A stretch of 64,000 bases of DNA from Meloidogyne chitwoodi (Eukaryota > Nematoda > Chromadorea > Rhabditida > Meloidogynidae), in contig JACZZP010000009.1 in NCBI GenBank assembly GCA_015183035.1, forward strand, positions 2,108,001 to 2,172,000, written 5' to 3'. Under the pieces are notes generated by a model that was not told the origin of the DNA, did no database searches, and worked only from the letters and a program-made list of their open reading frames with translations. The stretch's first letter is position 1. Each line of letters begins with the position of its first letter. The translations under genes and the position numbers were made by a program. This document shows, one piece after another, positions 39,573 through 54,350 of this stretch.

Positions 39573-42500
39573 CTATAATATAATATCTATTTTTTATGTT
39601 TTAATTTGAAAAGTAATTTTATCCACAATTATTTTATAATGTTCGAAATCTTTTCTGATTTTTTATTTTATTTCTAGAATTATTTTTTAAATAAAGAAAT
39701 TATTTTTACTTTGTCTTATTTTACTTTATAAATTAGAAAATTAATTTTTTAATTTTTTTCTTCTTTTATTATTATTTTTTATGATGAAAATAAAAATTCC
39801 GCCATGTTGAATATTTTTTAAAATTTATTATTTAAATTATTTTTTATTTTTGCTTTTTAATCAAATAAAATTCAAATGATCACAAATAAAAAATATTTGA
39901 TTTTTTCAATTAAAAACGCTATTCTAAGGGAAATATTTAATTTCAATTTATTTCTAAAATTTTATTTAAAATTAAATTAAATTTAAATAGACAACTTTTA
40001 AATATAAATAATAAAAATAGGTAAGAATATAATTTATTAACTACAAAATATTGTTAAAAATGTATACTTATTTTTTTTTTAATCATCATGAAATCAGTAA
40101 AATTAATTAAAATAATGTATAACTTTTTTGTTATATCACTTGCTTTAATTTTGGTTAAGAAGCAAATCGCTTTTGTAAATTCAATTCGAAGCAGCGGAGA
40201 TAGAATTTACGTATATTTTATTCATAAAATATAGATATGTTTTATTTTTTCTATTAGTTAAATTTATTTAATGGAATAAAAAATATTTTAAAATTCAAAA
40301 ATATTTCTTTTTTAATAATTTGGTGTATTAAATATTTTTACTATTTTTTATTAGAATTATATAAATATTTCTAAAAATATTAAAATTTCACTTTCAAATT
40401 TTTAAATATATATTAACTATTTATTAGTCTATTTTTATTAATTAGTATTTAATTTTTATCAATTTTTGTTCACCAGTCATATAGTTATTTTTACCTAAAT
40501 AATGTAATAATAAATTTTTAATTATTATAATTTTAAAATTCTTAATAATTAATATATTGTTTGAAAATTTAAATTAATCTTAAAAAATATTAGAATATTA
40601 ATATTTAAATAATTTAATTAATTAAAATTATTTTTATAAAAATTTGAATTAAAGATTAATAATTTTTTTTTAATTGAATAATCAAATTTTTAAATAAACA
40701 TATTTCCATTATTTAATTCTAAACTCCATGTTTTGCTATGTATTATAAAATAGATTTAAAGAATAATTTATTAAAACTAAATTAAAATGATTAAATAGTC
40801 AGTACTGAATCTTAATGATGAAAGCATTGTAAATTAATAAGTTCCATAAATTGTTGTACTTTCTGTTGGCTTCTTCCATCAAAATGTCATAAATTTTAAT
40901 ACTTCGTATTAATTTTAAAATGATGCGTAATATAGATATTGGCTAATAGTTAACAAAATGTTTAACCATTTTAAAATGAAATTCTATGTCAAAAAATTTG
41001 AATATTATTTTTAAAATTTATCCTTCTTTGAAATTATAAATTTTATAAAAATTTTAAATTTGTTTACTAACAAATAAACTTTCAAATTTAATTATCGATA
41101 ACGGATAAACATGATGACAGTTGAATTTAAATTGTAATATAAATTTAATAATAGAATTCATTTTGAAATTTTAAAAATTATAACTAAATTTAAGTTTAAT
41201 TTTATGTATTAAAAGTTTAAATCGTCATATAAAATCTTCTCAATTAAATTATTTTCTAGTTTTATAATGACGTGTTGCTTGTAGTTTGAGTTTTTTTGTA
41301 ATTTTTATTATAGGATTTTGAGCAAAACTTTTATTAAAAAATAGTGACTTTCGAAAAAACTAAATTTCTATATTGTGAAATTTTTTTAATCTTCTAAAAA
41401 TAAATGTTAATTTCAAAGAAAAATTTTAATGAATGGAAAAATTTTAAATTTTTATTTTAATCCTAAAATTTTTATTAAAAATATGTACACGTTTTTATAA
41501 AATTCATATACATTTTTGTAATTTTTATAATTTGTTCAGTCTTTGCTGTCGATCACTGAATGAACGTTGCAGGCGAATTTAAATTTTTAATTAGATCATT
41601 AGGAGAAATTTTATTTTAAAATTTAATAAATTAATTAAGTACCTTTATTTTCTATATTAGTTAAAAAACTTCAATAGTTTTTAAATCTAAATTAAATAAT
41701 ATTTTAACATTTAAAAATAACATGTTGCTTGTAAAATCACACCAAAAAATGAATATATTTTAATAATGAATTTTACTTTATTCTCTTTGGAAAAGTAAAC
41801 CATTTTTCAGTTTAATAATATTATTTTAATAAATTATTAAAATTTTTCTTGGGTTAGTTTTTTTAATAAGGTTGTAATGTATTTTAATGTAAGTATTCAT
41901 GCTTAATTAAAATCTTGTTTATGTTGAGAAATTCTTCAGCATTTTTTAACTGTTATGTAATTAAAAGGCTCTCTATTTGCCACTGTCCATTAAACAAATT
42001 TTCTGTAATCATCAAATGATTATTTGGTTGATTATAAATTTGAAAATTTAAATTTTGACGAATTTATGTTGATTATTAAAATTATTTTTTATTAATTTAA
42101 AAAAATATTTTTAAAATTTACTTCTTATTATCTTAAAATAATTAATAAATTAATTAAAAAAATTTTTAAAACATGTTTAACAGTGTAATAAATTTTTTGT
42201 AGGTTTACCACTTCAACTGTGGCTTTTTTAATTTTTATTAAAATATTTTTAAAATATGCAAAATTTAATAATTAAGAAGAATTGTTATTTTAATAAATTT
42301 AAATTTTAAAAATCTTTTAATTATTAATGATTTTGAGGTGTAAAACCTCAATGTTATTGTATATTATTTTCTTCTTCTTCTTCTTGTACAAAAGCTCAAA
42401 AATATTTGATTTAAAAATATTTTTCCTATTTAAAAAGGTTTAATTTATATAATAATATTATAAAATAATTATTAACTAATTTTTTAATTTTAATTATTTA

Positions 42501-43039
42501 TCTAGAGCTCTTCAAACTTGTTTTTATGTTTATGGGAAAACAAGGATATTTTCTAGAAAAATTAAATAATTTAATAACTTCATATTTTATTTTATATGAT
42601 ATAGAAATTTAATATTAATACCAAACCGCTAAATCCGAAAATTTTTAATAAAAAAGTTTCACATGAATAATCAATTTTTATAAATAAACTTTAATAGAAT
42701 TTTAATTCAATAATTAATTAAAATATTTTAATTACTCTTTTAATTTGTTATTTTCCATTAATATAAATTATAATTTATATTTATTATTTTAATTTTTTTG
42801 TCTTTTTAATTAATTTCTCAAATCTTTATTTATTGCGAAAATCATTGTCACATTCTTAAAATATTTTAGAATATTTAAATATATTTAAAAATAAAATAAA
42901 TAAATAATTTAAATTAAAAAACAAAAATATGTGTTAAAAATTATTAAATAAAATTTAATAACGAGAAAGGGAAGAGCAATCCTAGTTCCTCTGTAATATA
43001 TTGGGCTATAGTTTGTCTTTCAATTATATTAATTTTTAA

Positions 43040-43130
43040 AAAAAGTTTTTGACCAGCCATCTTTAGAATAAAAATGATTGTACTTGCAGTTTTGTGGTAA
43101 AAAATGCTCTTTACCATTTTATTAAACTTT
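43040..43130. repeat. Repeat block R5, copy 1 (copy 2 at ~46,815-46,905)
   Basis: GACCAGCCATCTTTAGAATA then AATGATTGTACTTG at 43,047; ACCAGTCATCTTTGGAATA then AATTATTGTAATTG at 46,824. Followed in both by a loosely similar T/A stretch. Confidence 0.5.
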
Positions 43131-45427
43131 TTGAATTAAAATACAATTAATTTAATTTTTTAATTATTTAAAGAAATCTTTAACAATGATATGGAATAAC
43201 TCTTGTGCATTGTTTGTTCTACAAAAATTTTCAATAATTTATTTTAAATTAAATTATTTTATATTAAAAGTTCTTTATAAGATGACTTTTTGCTTAAATT
43301 CTTTTAGTAGGGAAAATTTATTATTAAATTTAAATATTTATAATAATATTTATTTTAAAAATATTTTAATCAGTTCATTATAGAGTTTCTATATTTTTTT
43401 CTATTTTTCACAGATCCCTTGCCAATATGCATGGTCTGTGTGGAGGCTCTTCCAGTTCATTTCAATATATTTTTATTCTGTAAATTTGAAAAAATCTAAT
43501 AAAAAAAAACTTCTTAGGAGATTATGAGATTATCAAAATTTGTTCCCATCTTGTAGCTGTAAAATGAAGTCAAATTTTCGTCCACCACAACGTTTACAAA
43601 GGATATAAAATAAATAAGTTTTTATTTATTAATAAAAGAAATAAGCTATATTTCCTTTTTTCTAAATTTAATTCAAAGTAATATTAAATTAAATAAATTG
43701 TAATATGTATGCTGTTATTAAAAATGTATTTATTTATTTATTTAATTTTATAAAATAAATTAAGTTATTTATAAATGATTGTATATTCACTATATTATAT
43801 AATTATTTTTAATATTTGTTCTATTATTTTAATTTTCTGCAAAAATTAAAAAACTTTCAAGCATTTTTGCAACAGCTTTAGTTCTATGATAATGATTTAT
43901 TGAAAGAATTAAAATTTATAATAATTCTAATAAATTTTAAATTTATTTTAATAAAAAAATTACTAAAAATTAATGTTCTCTTCATTATAAAACAATAAAT
44001 TAATTCACAATTTTATTTGAATCTTTATTTTTTAATGTTTTGATCATAATCTTATCTTTTATTTATTTAATAAAAATAAATTATAAAATGTTAATTTATT
44101 AAATAAAATTTTAATAAAATGTGAGTGTAGACAAACCAAACAGGCTAATGGGTGCTACCCATTGCTTTTCTGACAGACACAAATTAATTAATCCAACGAT
44201 ATTCCCTTTCAGTCTATTTTGAATTGAAGGCATTGGTTTCGTATTTTATGAAATAATTTAATTAATAACTTAATTTCTTATTTATAAGACTAAAAATTTA
44301 ACATTAATATAAACATAAAAATTATTTTAATTTATTTATACAATAACTATATAATAATATATATTTATTGTTTTTTAACTAAATAATTTTTCAATCGTGA
44401 TAATTTAATTTTAAACATATGTTTAAGCAGATTTTCTTCAAAATTTATCAAAAATAACATTAATCGTTTAATGAAGTATTGTTGAAAATATTATAATTCT
44501 TTGCTGGAATATTTTGTTGTTGTTCTATATGTCTTTGATAGTTGTAAGAATTAATGCAGCAAAGGCTAACTTGCCGAGATAATTTTTGATTTAATTTTAT
44601 ATTAATAAATTTGAAGGCATCAACTTAATTAAAAGTTTTATAAATTTAATTAATATTTATTGTCAATGTATTATTATTATTAAAAAATTAATGTTTTGTA
44701 ATAAAATGTTTTCTTCTATAATTATTTTAAATATAATTTAATATTATATTATTTTAATTTTTAAAAAATTATAATAAATTATAATTTAATTAAAAAGTTT
44801 TAATTTTTAATTAAATATGACATATAAATCTTAGTGATTTTCCAATAATATATATTCTGCCAAACTTTTTTAACTCAAAATTGTATTTTATTTTATTAAT
44901 TTAATTAATTCTCTTTTTGATCGACTGGAGGAAATGAAAATAACATCCGTGAATAAGATTGCTTTTATAATAAATTATTATAATACTTCACTTAATGCAC
45001 AATAATTATTATACACTAAAATTATTTTAACTGAATTAATTCTTCAACAATGCTTTTTTTGTAGAAAAATATTTTATTTTAAGTGTTAAAATTATTAATC
45101 AAAATATCTTTTATTTAATTATAAATTTTTTATTTAAGTTATAGGCATTCCATATATCGGAATGAATGATGGATCCTGGCTTTAGAATTAATAAAAAATA
45201 TTTAATTTTTTTAAATAAAATATTTTAATTTTATAAAATTTTAATAAATTTGTCAAAGTGAATAAAGTGTTTTTTACAATTATTTTAAAAATATGTATAA
45301 TATTACTTGATCCGTACACAAAATAAATGTGGGATTTTATTAGGTGTTAATATGTTTAATTTTAAATAAAATATATTTATAAAATTTTATTAATTTTTTT
45401 AATTTTTAATAAATCAAATTATTAAGT

Positions 45428-45525
45428 AATTGATGTGCCAAGCTTCTACACTATTATTTGTTCGAGGTCGTTAAATAATTGATGTGCCAACCTTCTAGAC
45501 TATTATTTGTGCTGGCATCAAATTA
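45428..45525. repeat. Repeat block R2: two tandem ~48-bp units (third at 49,535)
   Basis: TTGATGTGCCAAGCTTCTAC ... CTATTATTTGT and TTGATGTGCCAACCTTCTAG ... CTATTATTTGT are adjacent here, and TTGATGTGCCAAGCTTCAAC ... CTATTATTTGTACGG recurs at about 49,535-49,585, followed in both places by TTAAACATTAATT. Confidence 0.7.
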
Positions 45526-46334
45526 AACATTAATTGTTTTAGAAGAATTCAATTAATATTTTCATAATTTTAAATTAATTAGAATTTATGTATATACCAT
45601 ATCAACAATAATATTGGAAAAATCTGTTGTATAAGATACTCTCGTGTGATTATTGTTTCATTTGATAAAATAAAGTAATTAGATATCAATTTTAATTTTG
45701 ATAAATTAACATTCGAAAATTAGATATGTATTACTTTTTAATTTATTTATTAAATTATTATATATAAGAAAAATATTTTTTTGACTTTCCTTAAAATGAA
45801 AGTGAGCACAAAATCTTAATGTTGTTGTGTACACTGTGGAAGAATTTATTCAAAAATAATTTTTGTTAATTTTATTAAATTATATATATTTTCAATAATA
45901 AAATAACAGATATAAAATTTATTTAGAATAAAAATAAGCTCTAAATATATTTGTCAATTTATTATTCCAATTTTTAATTAAAAAGTATATAGGATATAAT
46001 TTGATTTTCTCATCTCAATTTTAAATTTTATTAACAAATGTTTAATTTGTATCTAAAATTTATTTTTATTATATATAAATATTGTTAATTATTAATTTAA
46101 AGATATTTTAAAATTTTTATTAAAAAATTAATAAATTTAAATTTTATATTAGGAAATAATCTCATACAATTATTGCTAATTTTGAGATAGTAAAATATTA
46201 AAAGTATGTATTCTCCAGTTTTGTTGATTTTATTAAAAGTATTGCTCCAAATATTTTTTTAGTAAAACTTATCAATAATATTATTAAATATTATAAATTT
46301 AATTAAATAAAAAATATTTGTTTTTAAAATTATA

Positions 46335-46640
46335 ACAAAATCTTTACTTCTTCATTAGCAGAAATAGAATCATTACATGTTATACGCATTCTGATTTTTC
46401 TTCACATTCATTCAATTCTTGTTTTTTGGTGGGTTTTTTAGACATTTTAAAATAAAAATAAATGTGGTGTGTACCTACTATTAATAGGTTTCGTATTTCT
46501 ATTTAAAAATAAAATAAATTAAAAATTTCTAAAATTTATTTAAAATTATAATATATAATTTATAAATTGAAATGTATAAATTGAAATGTAATTTCTGAAA
46601 AATATAAGGAAGAAAAGTATTTTTATTTTATTAAAATTTT
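46335..46640. repeat. Repeat block R1, copy 1 (copy 2 at 49,195-49,480)
   Basis: About 290 bp. Both copies share GAAATAG, TTCTTGTTTTT, TTTTTAGACATTTT, GTGTACCTAC, TATTAATA, GTTTCGTATTT and the string AAATGTAATTTCTGAAAAAT followed by ATAAGGAAGAAAA, with small indels. Confidence 0.75.
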
Positions 46641-49194
46641 TAATTTAAATAATAACGAAAAATATTCGGACGACTCTAGATTTTCACTTTTGCAGGTATA
46701 CATATGACATTTCTTTGTATAAAATTTAATTTTTGATAATTATAAATTGTTTTTATTTTCGCTCATAATTTAAAAATTCTGTAATATTAAATATTATTTT
46801 AATTTTTAAAATAATATTTTAACCAGTCATCTTTGGAATAAAAATTATTGTAATTGTCAAATAGAAAAATACTATATAGGTATTTTATGGCAAATATATT
46901 TTCATATAATTTGAAGTTTTAATTTTTTAATTTTTCTTTGATTAAAATTAATAGTTTTGCTTTCATACGGATTCACTGTTCTTTTTTATTGTTCCTTTTT
47001 ATATATATTATTTAAAATATTAATAATAATATTTTTATAAGATCAGATGAATTCAGATATATTTAACCAAAATTTAGTTACAAATGTATCAGAACATTTT
47101 GATAACCAACATTTTTGATCACACTGTATAATCTTTTTCGATAATCATAATTCATCTTTTACTAAACGTTCTTCAGTTTGCATTTAATTTTAATTATGAA
47201 ATAATTAATAATTTTTTATATAAAAATTTATTCTATTAAATTAAAATTATATTTTTTATTAATTCTTTAATTAATATGAATCCTCTTCTGACATGTTTAA
47301 ATATAATTTAAAAAATGATAAAAATATATATAAGTTAATTTAAAAGTAAAATATTTAATTTTATAAAATTTATTTAATAAATTTTATATATTTATAAAAA
47401 TACATATTACTATGAATTGTTGAAAATATTATTAACAGATCCTCAAAAAATAAAAATCATTTTTGTCGCAACATAAAGTTTGTTGTTAATAAAACTAAAG
47501 TTATTTTTGAAAAGCATCAGACTGTTTCACAATTATGTAAAGTGTTATCTATTTTTGTATGTGTAATCCGTCTTTGGATCAATTTGTTCGCACGTTGTTT
47601 AACCATTGATTTTAATTTATATAAGATAATTTTATTTATTTAATTAAAAATATTTTTGAAATAATTTATTTCAATTAAATATCCTTTTGGAACGTTAAAA
47701 TGTGGAAAAAGCCGAGGATCAATAATTAACAATAAGGCCAGCATCGCTTTCAGATAAATTTTCAAATAAAAGAGCATATTTTACAACTTTGTATATGTTT
47801 TTATTTCCTTGGAGGAAATTTTAATTTTTTAAATTATTCTTTTATTTTTTTTATATAAAATGGTTAAATTAAATATAATTATAATTGAAATAATTTAAAT
47901 TAATTTATTTAAAATTATAATTATATTTTTAGTAAAAAGCTGTAAACTAATTTTAAGCCACACTTTTATTTTAACATTATTGTGATGTGCAATCGGTTTT
48001 TAATTTTTTAAATTATTTTTATTAAATTAAATAATTTAAATGTTCTTCACGGTTACTTTTAAAAGCAGATATTTTAAATAATTAATTATTTTAGTTTTAT
48101 GTATATATAATTTAAAATTAATATTAAAATTCTTAATTTTTAAATTTTAATAAGTGCTTAAAATTATAAAATTTTTGAATAATTATAATAATTTTTTTAA
48201 TTATGTTCTCTATCGGATTTAAGTCTGGGGAATAGGTAGGTCATTCGATAAAATTATTATAAAAAATAATAAAAATATTAAAATATTTAATATATTAGTA
48301 ATTGATTTTAATGTGTTTTCTTTCCCCCATTTTAATAAAATCAAAAAGATATCTTAAAATTTACATAAGGCTGCTCTTATTTATCTTTTATTACTACAAT
48401 ATTTGACATCCTTCCAATAAAATTTTATTAACTTATTTAAATAAAAATATTAAATAAATGTTTGATTTCTCTTCAGTCTTTAACAATTAATAATTTTAAT
48501 AAATAGTAATTCAATTTAATTAACTAAATTATTTTTTAATGTTATAAAGTGCTTATCCTAGATGAAAAAGGCATCCTCTTGATGTTGTGTTAGGAATGAT
48601 TTTTTCTCACTGTTTATTTCACTGTGAATCCAAAAATCACTTTTAATTTTTTATCTTTTATTTTTTGATTTTTTGATGTGTAAATTAAGGATTTGGGAAT
48701 TGAAAATTAATTTTATTTTAATTATTTAAAAATTAAGATATTAGTTATAAAATATTTTAATTAATTATTTTATTATATTTTTCTCAATAAATTTATAGTT
48801 TTTTCAACAAAAAATCTCGTTTAGAAGTTTTTAGAATAATTTCAAAAACACATTTCATTTTCCAATTATAGGCGCCTTAAATAGAAAATAATTAATAATA
48901 TTTTAACAAAATTTTATTAAAAAGAAACAAAAATTCTTCAAATCAAGTTTCCCTTATCTTGACCACTTTCATTAAATAAAAATTATAATTAATAATAAAA
49001 TATTTATTTATATGTGATATAGTAGTTTTAATGGTTCGGTTCATCCTCCAAAAAGAAGTACAATGATTAATATATTTATTTTAATTAACAATTTCATTAA
49101 AATTTCTTTTTATTATTTAAATAATAATTATAAACAATTTTTAACTAAAAAATTTAAGATAATTTAAATATGTATAATTAGAAAAATTGTTTCT

Positions 49195-49480
49195 TAATTA
49201 ACAGAAATAGGGTAATAAATGTTATCATTCTGCAATATGCTTCAAATTCTTTTAATTCTTGTTTTTGGAGGTTTTTAGACATTTTAAATAAATGTATTGT
49301 GTACCTACCAACTATTAATAAGTTTCGTATTTTCTATTTAAAAATAAAATAGGTAAATTAAAAATTTCTAAAATTTTATTTAAAATTATAATTGTATAAT
49401 TTATAAATTCAAATGTATAAATTGAAATGTAATTTCTGAAAAATATAAGGAAGAAAAATATTTTTATTTTATTAAAAATA
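49195..49480. repeat. Repeat block R1, copy 2
   Basis: Same order of strings as 46,335-46,640, same orientation, roughly 90% alike by eye. Confidence 0.75.
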
Positions 49481-49949
49481 TATTATGTAATTAATATATA
49501 ATTTAATTTTATTAAATATCTAAAATAATTTTAGTATTGATGTGCCAAGCTTCAACGCTATTATTTGTACGGGCGTCATTTTGATTAAACATTAATTATT
49601 TTAGAAGATTTTAATTGTAATTTTTATAATTAAAATAAACTTTATTTCTATAAAAATAGAGATAATTGATTGAAAATGTTCCATCTGCGTAAACATGCTT
49701 CATCTGATTTGCCCATCCTCTACTTGAAATTATAAAGATTTAGAATTTTATTTATTAAAAATAATTTTAAATATAATTAATTATTTTATTATTTATTTAT
49801 ATTTTATTAATTTAACATACTTATTTAATAATAAGCAAATATGATGAAATTGGTGAGTACATGGTGTAACCACACAAGTTTCAATGCTACTAATAAATCC
49901 CTAACGATTCCACTTCAAATATTTTCATTAATTAAGAAGCATAATAACT

Positions 49950-50150
49950 TTGTTGTGAGCAAAATATTTTTTTTTGGCTTATTTCTATTGGCAAAAATTT
50001 CTTTTATATAGGACTTCGTTTTTTTAATTTAAATTATTTTTAAATTATTATGTTTTTTATTTAAATATAAGAGTTTTTTTTAATTTATTTTTGTTATGTT
50101 AAAATATAATATTAATTTAAATTATTTAAATATTTTAAAAATGAATTAAG
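49950..50150. repeat. Repeat block R3, copy 1 (copy 2 at 52,760-52,960)
   Basis: About 200 bp starting TTGTTGTGAGCAAAATATTT, then TTGGCTTATTTCTATTGGCA, TATTATGTTTTTTATTTAAA and AATATAATATTAATTTAAA in both copies with few differences. Confidence 0.8.
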
Positions 50151-51859
50151 TACTGACACTTTTTACTTCAGACACAATATCTCTTTTCATTATAGCCACA
50201 TGAAAAGTATATATTACTATGGTTAATATTTTTGAAAAACAAACGATTTAAATTCTATAAATAATTAATTGTTTAAACTATTAAAAGTAATAGATTTTTA
50301 ATTTTTTTGTTGATGTGAGACCCGTACAGGGCTCCAATTTTTAATGTTTTATTTTAATTTAAGCTTAATAGGATTTTATTAATCTTTTCATTTCAATTTT
50401 ATAAGTTTTTTCTTTGTTTATCTCTCACTTTAAATTGTTTCAATAACTTCTTTACATATTTCACTTCTAATAAATTTTTAATAAATATTATTTTAAAATA
50501 TACATATTATAAAATTAAAACAATTATTTTATTATAGGATAATTGATTTAGCTACAATAATTTTAGAAAATGTTAAACCTAATGCGCAGCAGCACATATC
50601 TCCAAAATAGTATTTCGATGATTTTATTAATTCTATTAATAAACATGATTTAATAAATATATATTAAAATTATGACAGAATAATAAATTAAATAATATAA
50701 AATAATTCTGACTGAAATATATTTTCAAAATTGACGTTTCCTTCTTAAATCATATTGTCTTGTATTTACAAAGTTTTGTACATATTCTATGATAAACAAC
50801 TTAAACTGTCGATTAAAGAGACATCTAGAGGTTGAATAATCGATGTAGTTTTTTAAGAAGTCACAAATAAGATGTTTAGTAATCTCCCCATTAGATTTTG
50901 TTCTCTTATATCCTCGTTCTTCTTGTTTTAAATTTTATTTTTTGTTATTTTTTGTATTTATTTAAATTAAAAATATAGCAATTAATTTTATTTATTTTAT
51001 AATATTTGTAATTAATAAAATAAATAATAATTTTAGTAAATATTTTCTCATTTGTTTTTTGGTATACATCGTTCTTGTTAAGTTCACTACATACTTAATT
51101 CAATTTGTTTTTTTGTTAATTTATTAGTTAATTATTTTATTTATTTTTAATAAGATGGTTAAATTTTGTAATTATATTAACATAATTTAAATTATTTCTT
51201 TGATTTTTTTAAAATATTTAAAAACCTTCTGAAATACTGCTCTCTTTAGCCTTCTATTTTTCTTTTAAACTTTTTTTCAATATTATATATTAACATCTTA
51301 TAAAAATTTAAATATACTAAATTAGTTATATTTTACTTACTATCTTCTCTTTTTATTTTATTTTAAGTTACTCAAAATACAGGGCAGTAGCTCTAGTGGC
51401 TTTTTGAACTTTAAAACTTTACAGAAGGATTATGATGATATTTGTACTATATACAATATTTACAGACATTTCATTCTGAGTATTATTAGATACAATAATC
51501 TACATTAAAAATTTAAATTTATTATATAAAAATTATACTCCTAAAGAAGTGTTTGAATTATTTATTTCATCATCAATAACCACATACTAAATATAAAAAT
51601 ACGAGAAATAAAAAAAGATTTACATATATGGAATCAATTTCTCTATTTTGCTCATAAAAGTTTTAATTAAATTCTTTCAATCTATATTTTAAATAAATTT
51701 TAATATATAATTTATAGTTTAAAAATTTTTAATTTAATAATTAAACTATATCAAATGTTTCTTTCTGTGTGTAATTCTTTTATTCGATTGATGATTCGAC
51801 AGTAAAAATTAGTAGTTTCATTGAAATTTTCATCTAATTTACTATTAATTTATTTAAAT

Positions 51860-51960
51860 TAATAAACAGATTAATCTCGTGATTTATGAGATAAATAATT
51901 TGTCGTAGAATTATAAAAAAAGAATTTTAAAAAATATGATTATTATTTTTGTGAGATTAT
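51860..51960. repeat. Repeat block R4 (copies at 52,172 and 62,642)
   Basis: AACAGATTAATCTCGTGATT then TATGAGATAAATAATTTGTC then GTAGAATTATAAAAAA at 51,866. The copy at 62,646 is nearly the same, and a shorter one is at 52,170-52,230. A dispersed repeat. Confidence 0.7.
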
Positions 51961-54284
51961 TGAAAAAATATTTTTTTGAAATTAAAAAAATATTTTTTAA
52001 AGGTATTCTTTATAGCATAAAGGACTTAAATAACTTTTCTTTAAATTTCCAGATTTTATAAATTTTTGATTTAAGTAGTTAGTTAGATAATTAACATTTT
52101 TCGGTTGTTTGCTTTTTGGTGTTCCGTTCACTCATATTGTTTTAAATAATTAAAGTTTAAATATAATAATCCATTTGTCGTCGAATTATAAAAGAATATT
52201 AATAAATATAGATTAAATAATTTATTAAAAAAACTATTTTTTATTTATTATTATTTTTGTTAGATTATTGAAAAAATATTTTAATTGAAATTAAAAAAAA
52301 ATATTTTTTAAATGAATCTCATAAAAATAAGTAAAATATTAAATTATTAAAAATATATAAAATTTTAATTATATATTTTTCCTGGTAATTAAATAAAAAT
52401 ATTTATATAAATAATATTTAAGTTATCTGATAAACATTCAATTTCTGTCTATTCCTCCAAATCAAATCTGGTACATGTGACCTTTATTTGGGAGATTTGG
52501 CATCACTATATTTCTTATCAACAAATAAATAAATAACTCCAAGTTTTCACTTGCCGGGTAAATTATTTAATTTATAAATTTAATTATATTATTATAACTA
52601 ATTATTTATTTATAAACTCTTCAGAAATGAACTTCTCCTTTCTGCTTTTAATCATCAACTTTACGTTGTTCATTTGCTTCTCGAACTGTTTCTTTAAAAG
52701 TCTTAGGCCCAAAAAAGTAGTTGATCAGATAACTTTACTAGAAGAAATACTTTAATAAATTTGTTGTGAGCAAAATATTTTTTTTTGGCTTATTTCTATT
52801 GGCAAAAATTCCTTTTATATATGGGTTCGTTTTTTTAATTTAAATTATTTTTAAATTAGTATGTTTTTTATTTAAATATAAGAGTTTTTTCAATTTATTT
52901 TTGTATATAATAAAATATAATATTAATTTAAATTATTTAAATATTTTAAAATTTTTATTATCATAAAAATTATGATAAAATTAATACAGACAACTATAAT
53001 TTGAACAGTATCATCCCAAGTTGGAAGATGCGGAGCTCATTTTATCCAAAGTTTGTTAAAAATTGCTCCGCATCCACAGACCAATCATTAGTAAACAAAA
53101 TTTTAATTTTATAAAACATGAAGCCATAGCGTTTAAATGTTATTCGTATGTATTTTTTAACTTTAAAAGTATGACATTTATATCAACAAAAAATATTTTT
53201 ATAATAATGTTGAAATTATTAAGCAAAAAATATTTTTTTATATTTTTTAATTTTGTTGTACGCTTTCAATCGGTCAGAATTTAAAATACTTCCTGGCTTA
53301 AAATTTTTAAATCTTAATTATGAAATTATTAATAATATTATTAATAATTATTTAAATAATAATTTTATTTTTAATTAATTTTTTAATTAGCATTATATGT
53401 ACATCCAATTTCTTACACACTATGTAATAACTAATTTATAGTTGAAAGGATTTCCAATTTTTGATTTTCAATTTCAGGAATAAACTTTTATTAAAATTTT
53501 TGATGAAATAATATTTAATTATTTTAAATATAAAAAGTAGTCTTCAAAAAAATCGTTCTTGAAGCGTGGATCTAAAATTGTGGATATTATCAAATTCCAA
53601 TTTTTTATAAATTTTAAATTTAAAATTATATTTTTACAAATACCCACCTTTCGGATATTTAATTACTCATATTATATTTGTTTTGACATTAAATAATTAT
53701 CGAAAAATTATTCTAAAATGAAAAATAAATTTAAAACGATTATTCTCAAGCACATAATATTCTCTTATTTATATTTAAAGAATATCTTTTTATAAAATTT
53801 TTATTAAAAAATTTGGAGAATTTAGTTGTTCTTATGTTAGTAAATATTTAGGATTAACTTTTTGCATAATAAGATAAAAGATTTTTCAATTAAAAATTAT
53901 TTACAATTTATAATTCAATTCAATTTAATTAATTAATTTTAATTTTTTTAGTATTAGAAATTATTTAAAAAAATAATTTCGATTGTAATTAATATTTATT
54001 TTAGTATAACACGTGGAGGTTTACACGGTGACAAACCATTTTTCAGTTAAAGTATACATAAATATTATTTAATTTTATTTCTATAAAAATTTTTGTAGTT
54101 AGATTATTTCAAATGGACTTCGATTCCTCTGAAGTACAAAATAAACTGTAAACGAAATTGTTGAATAAAAGGTTTTTATTTTTATATTCTTGAATTTTAA
54201 AAAGCGTTATTTAAAAAAATTCTGTTTACCTATAAACAATTTTTTCATTTGAAGAGGGATCATTTTAAATATTTCTCCTTTACA

Positions 54285-54350
54285 TGGGTTCGTACCTGCG
54301 ATCTTTCGCTTCTGAGTAAAAATTTTTCGAACTACACCAAAATCAATATT
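54285..54350 (-). repeat. Possible tRNA-derived fragment
   Basis: On the minus strand, TGGTGTAGTTCGAAAA (A-box-like) and CGCAGGTACGAACCC (B-box-like) are about 30 bp apart. The stems do not close. Confidence 0.35.

Noticed and set aside
47522..47529. CTGTTTCA, the upstream motif of C. elegans type-1 piRNA genes, in the AT-rich desert
   Set aside because: A single occurrence of an 8-mer in 15 kb is expected by chance, and root-knot nematodes are thought to lack that piRNA pathway.
43186..53284. Short frames in the AT-rich region
   Set aside because: Composition is that of random A/T codons (I, F, N, K, Y, L), with no homology-like blocks and no splice-consistent neighbours.
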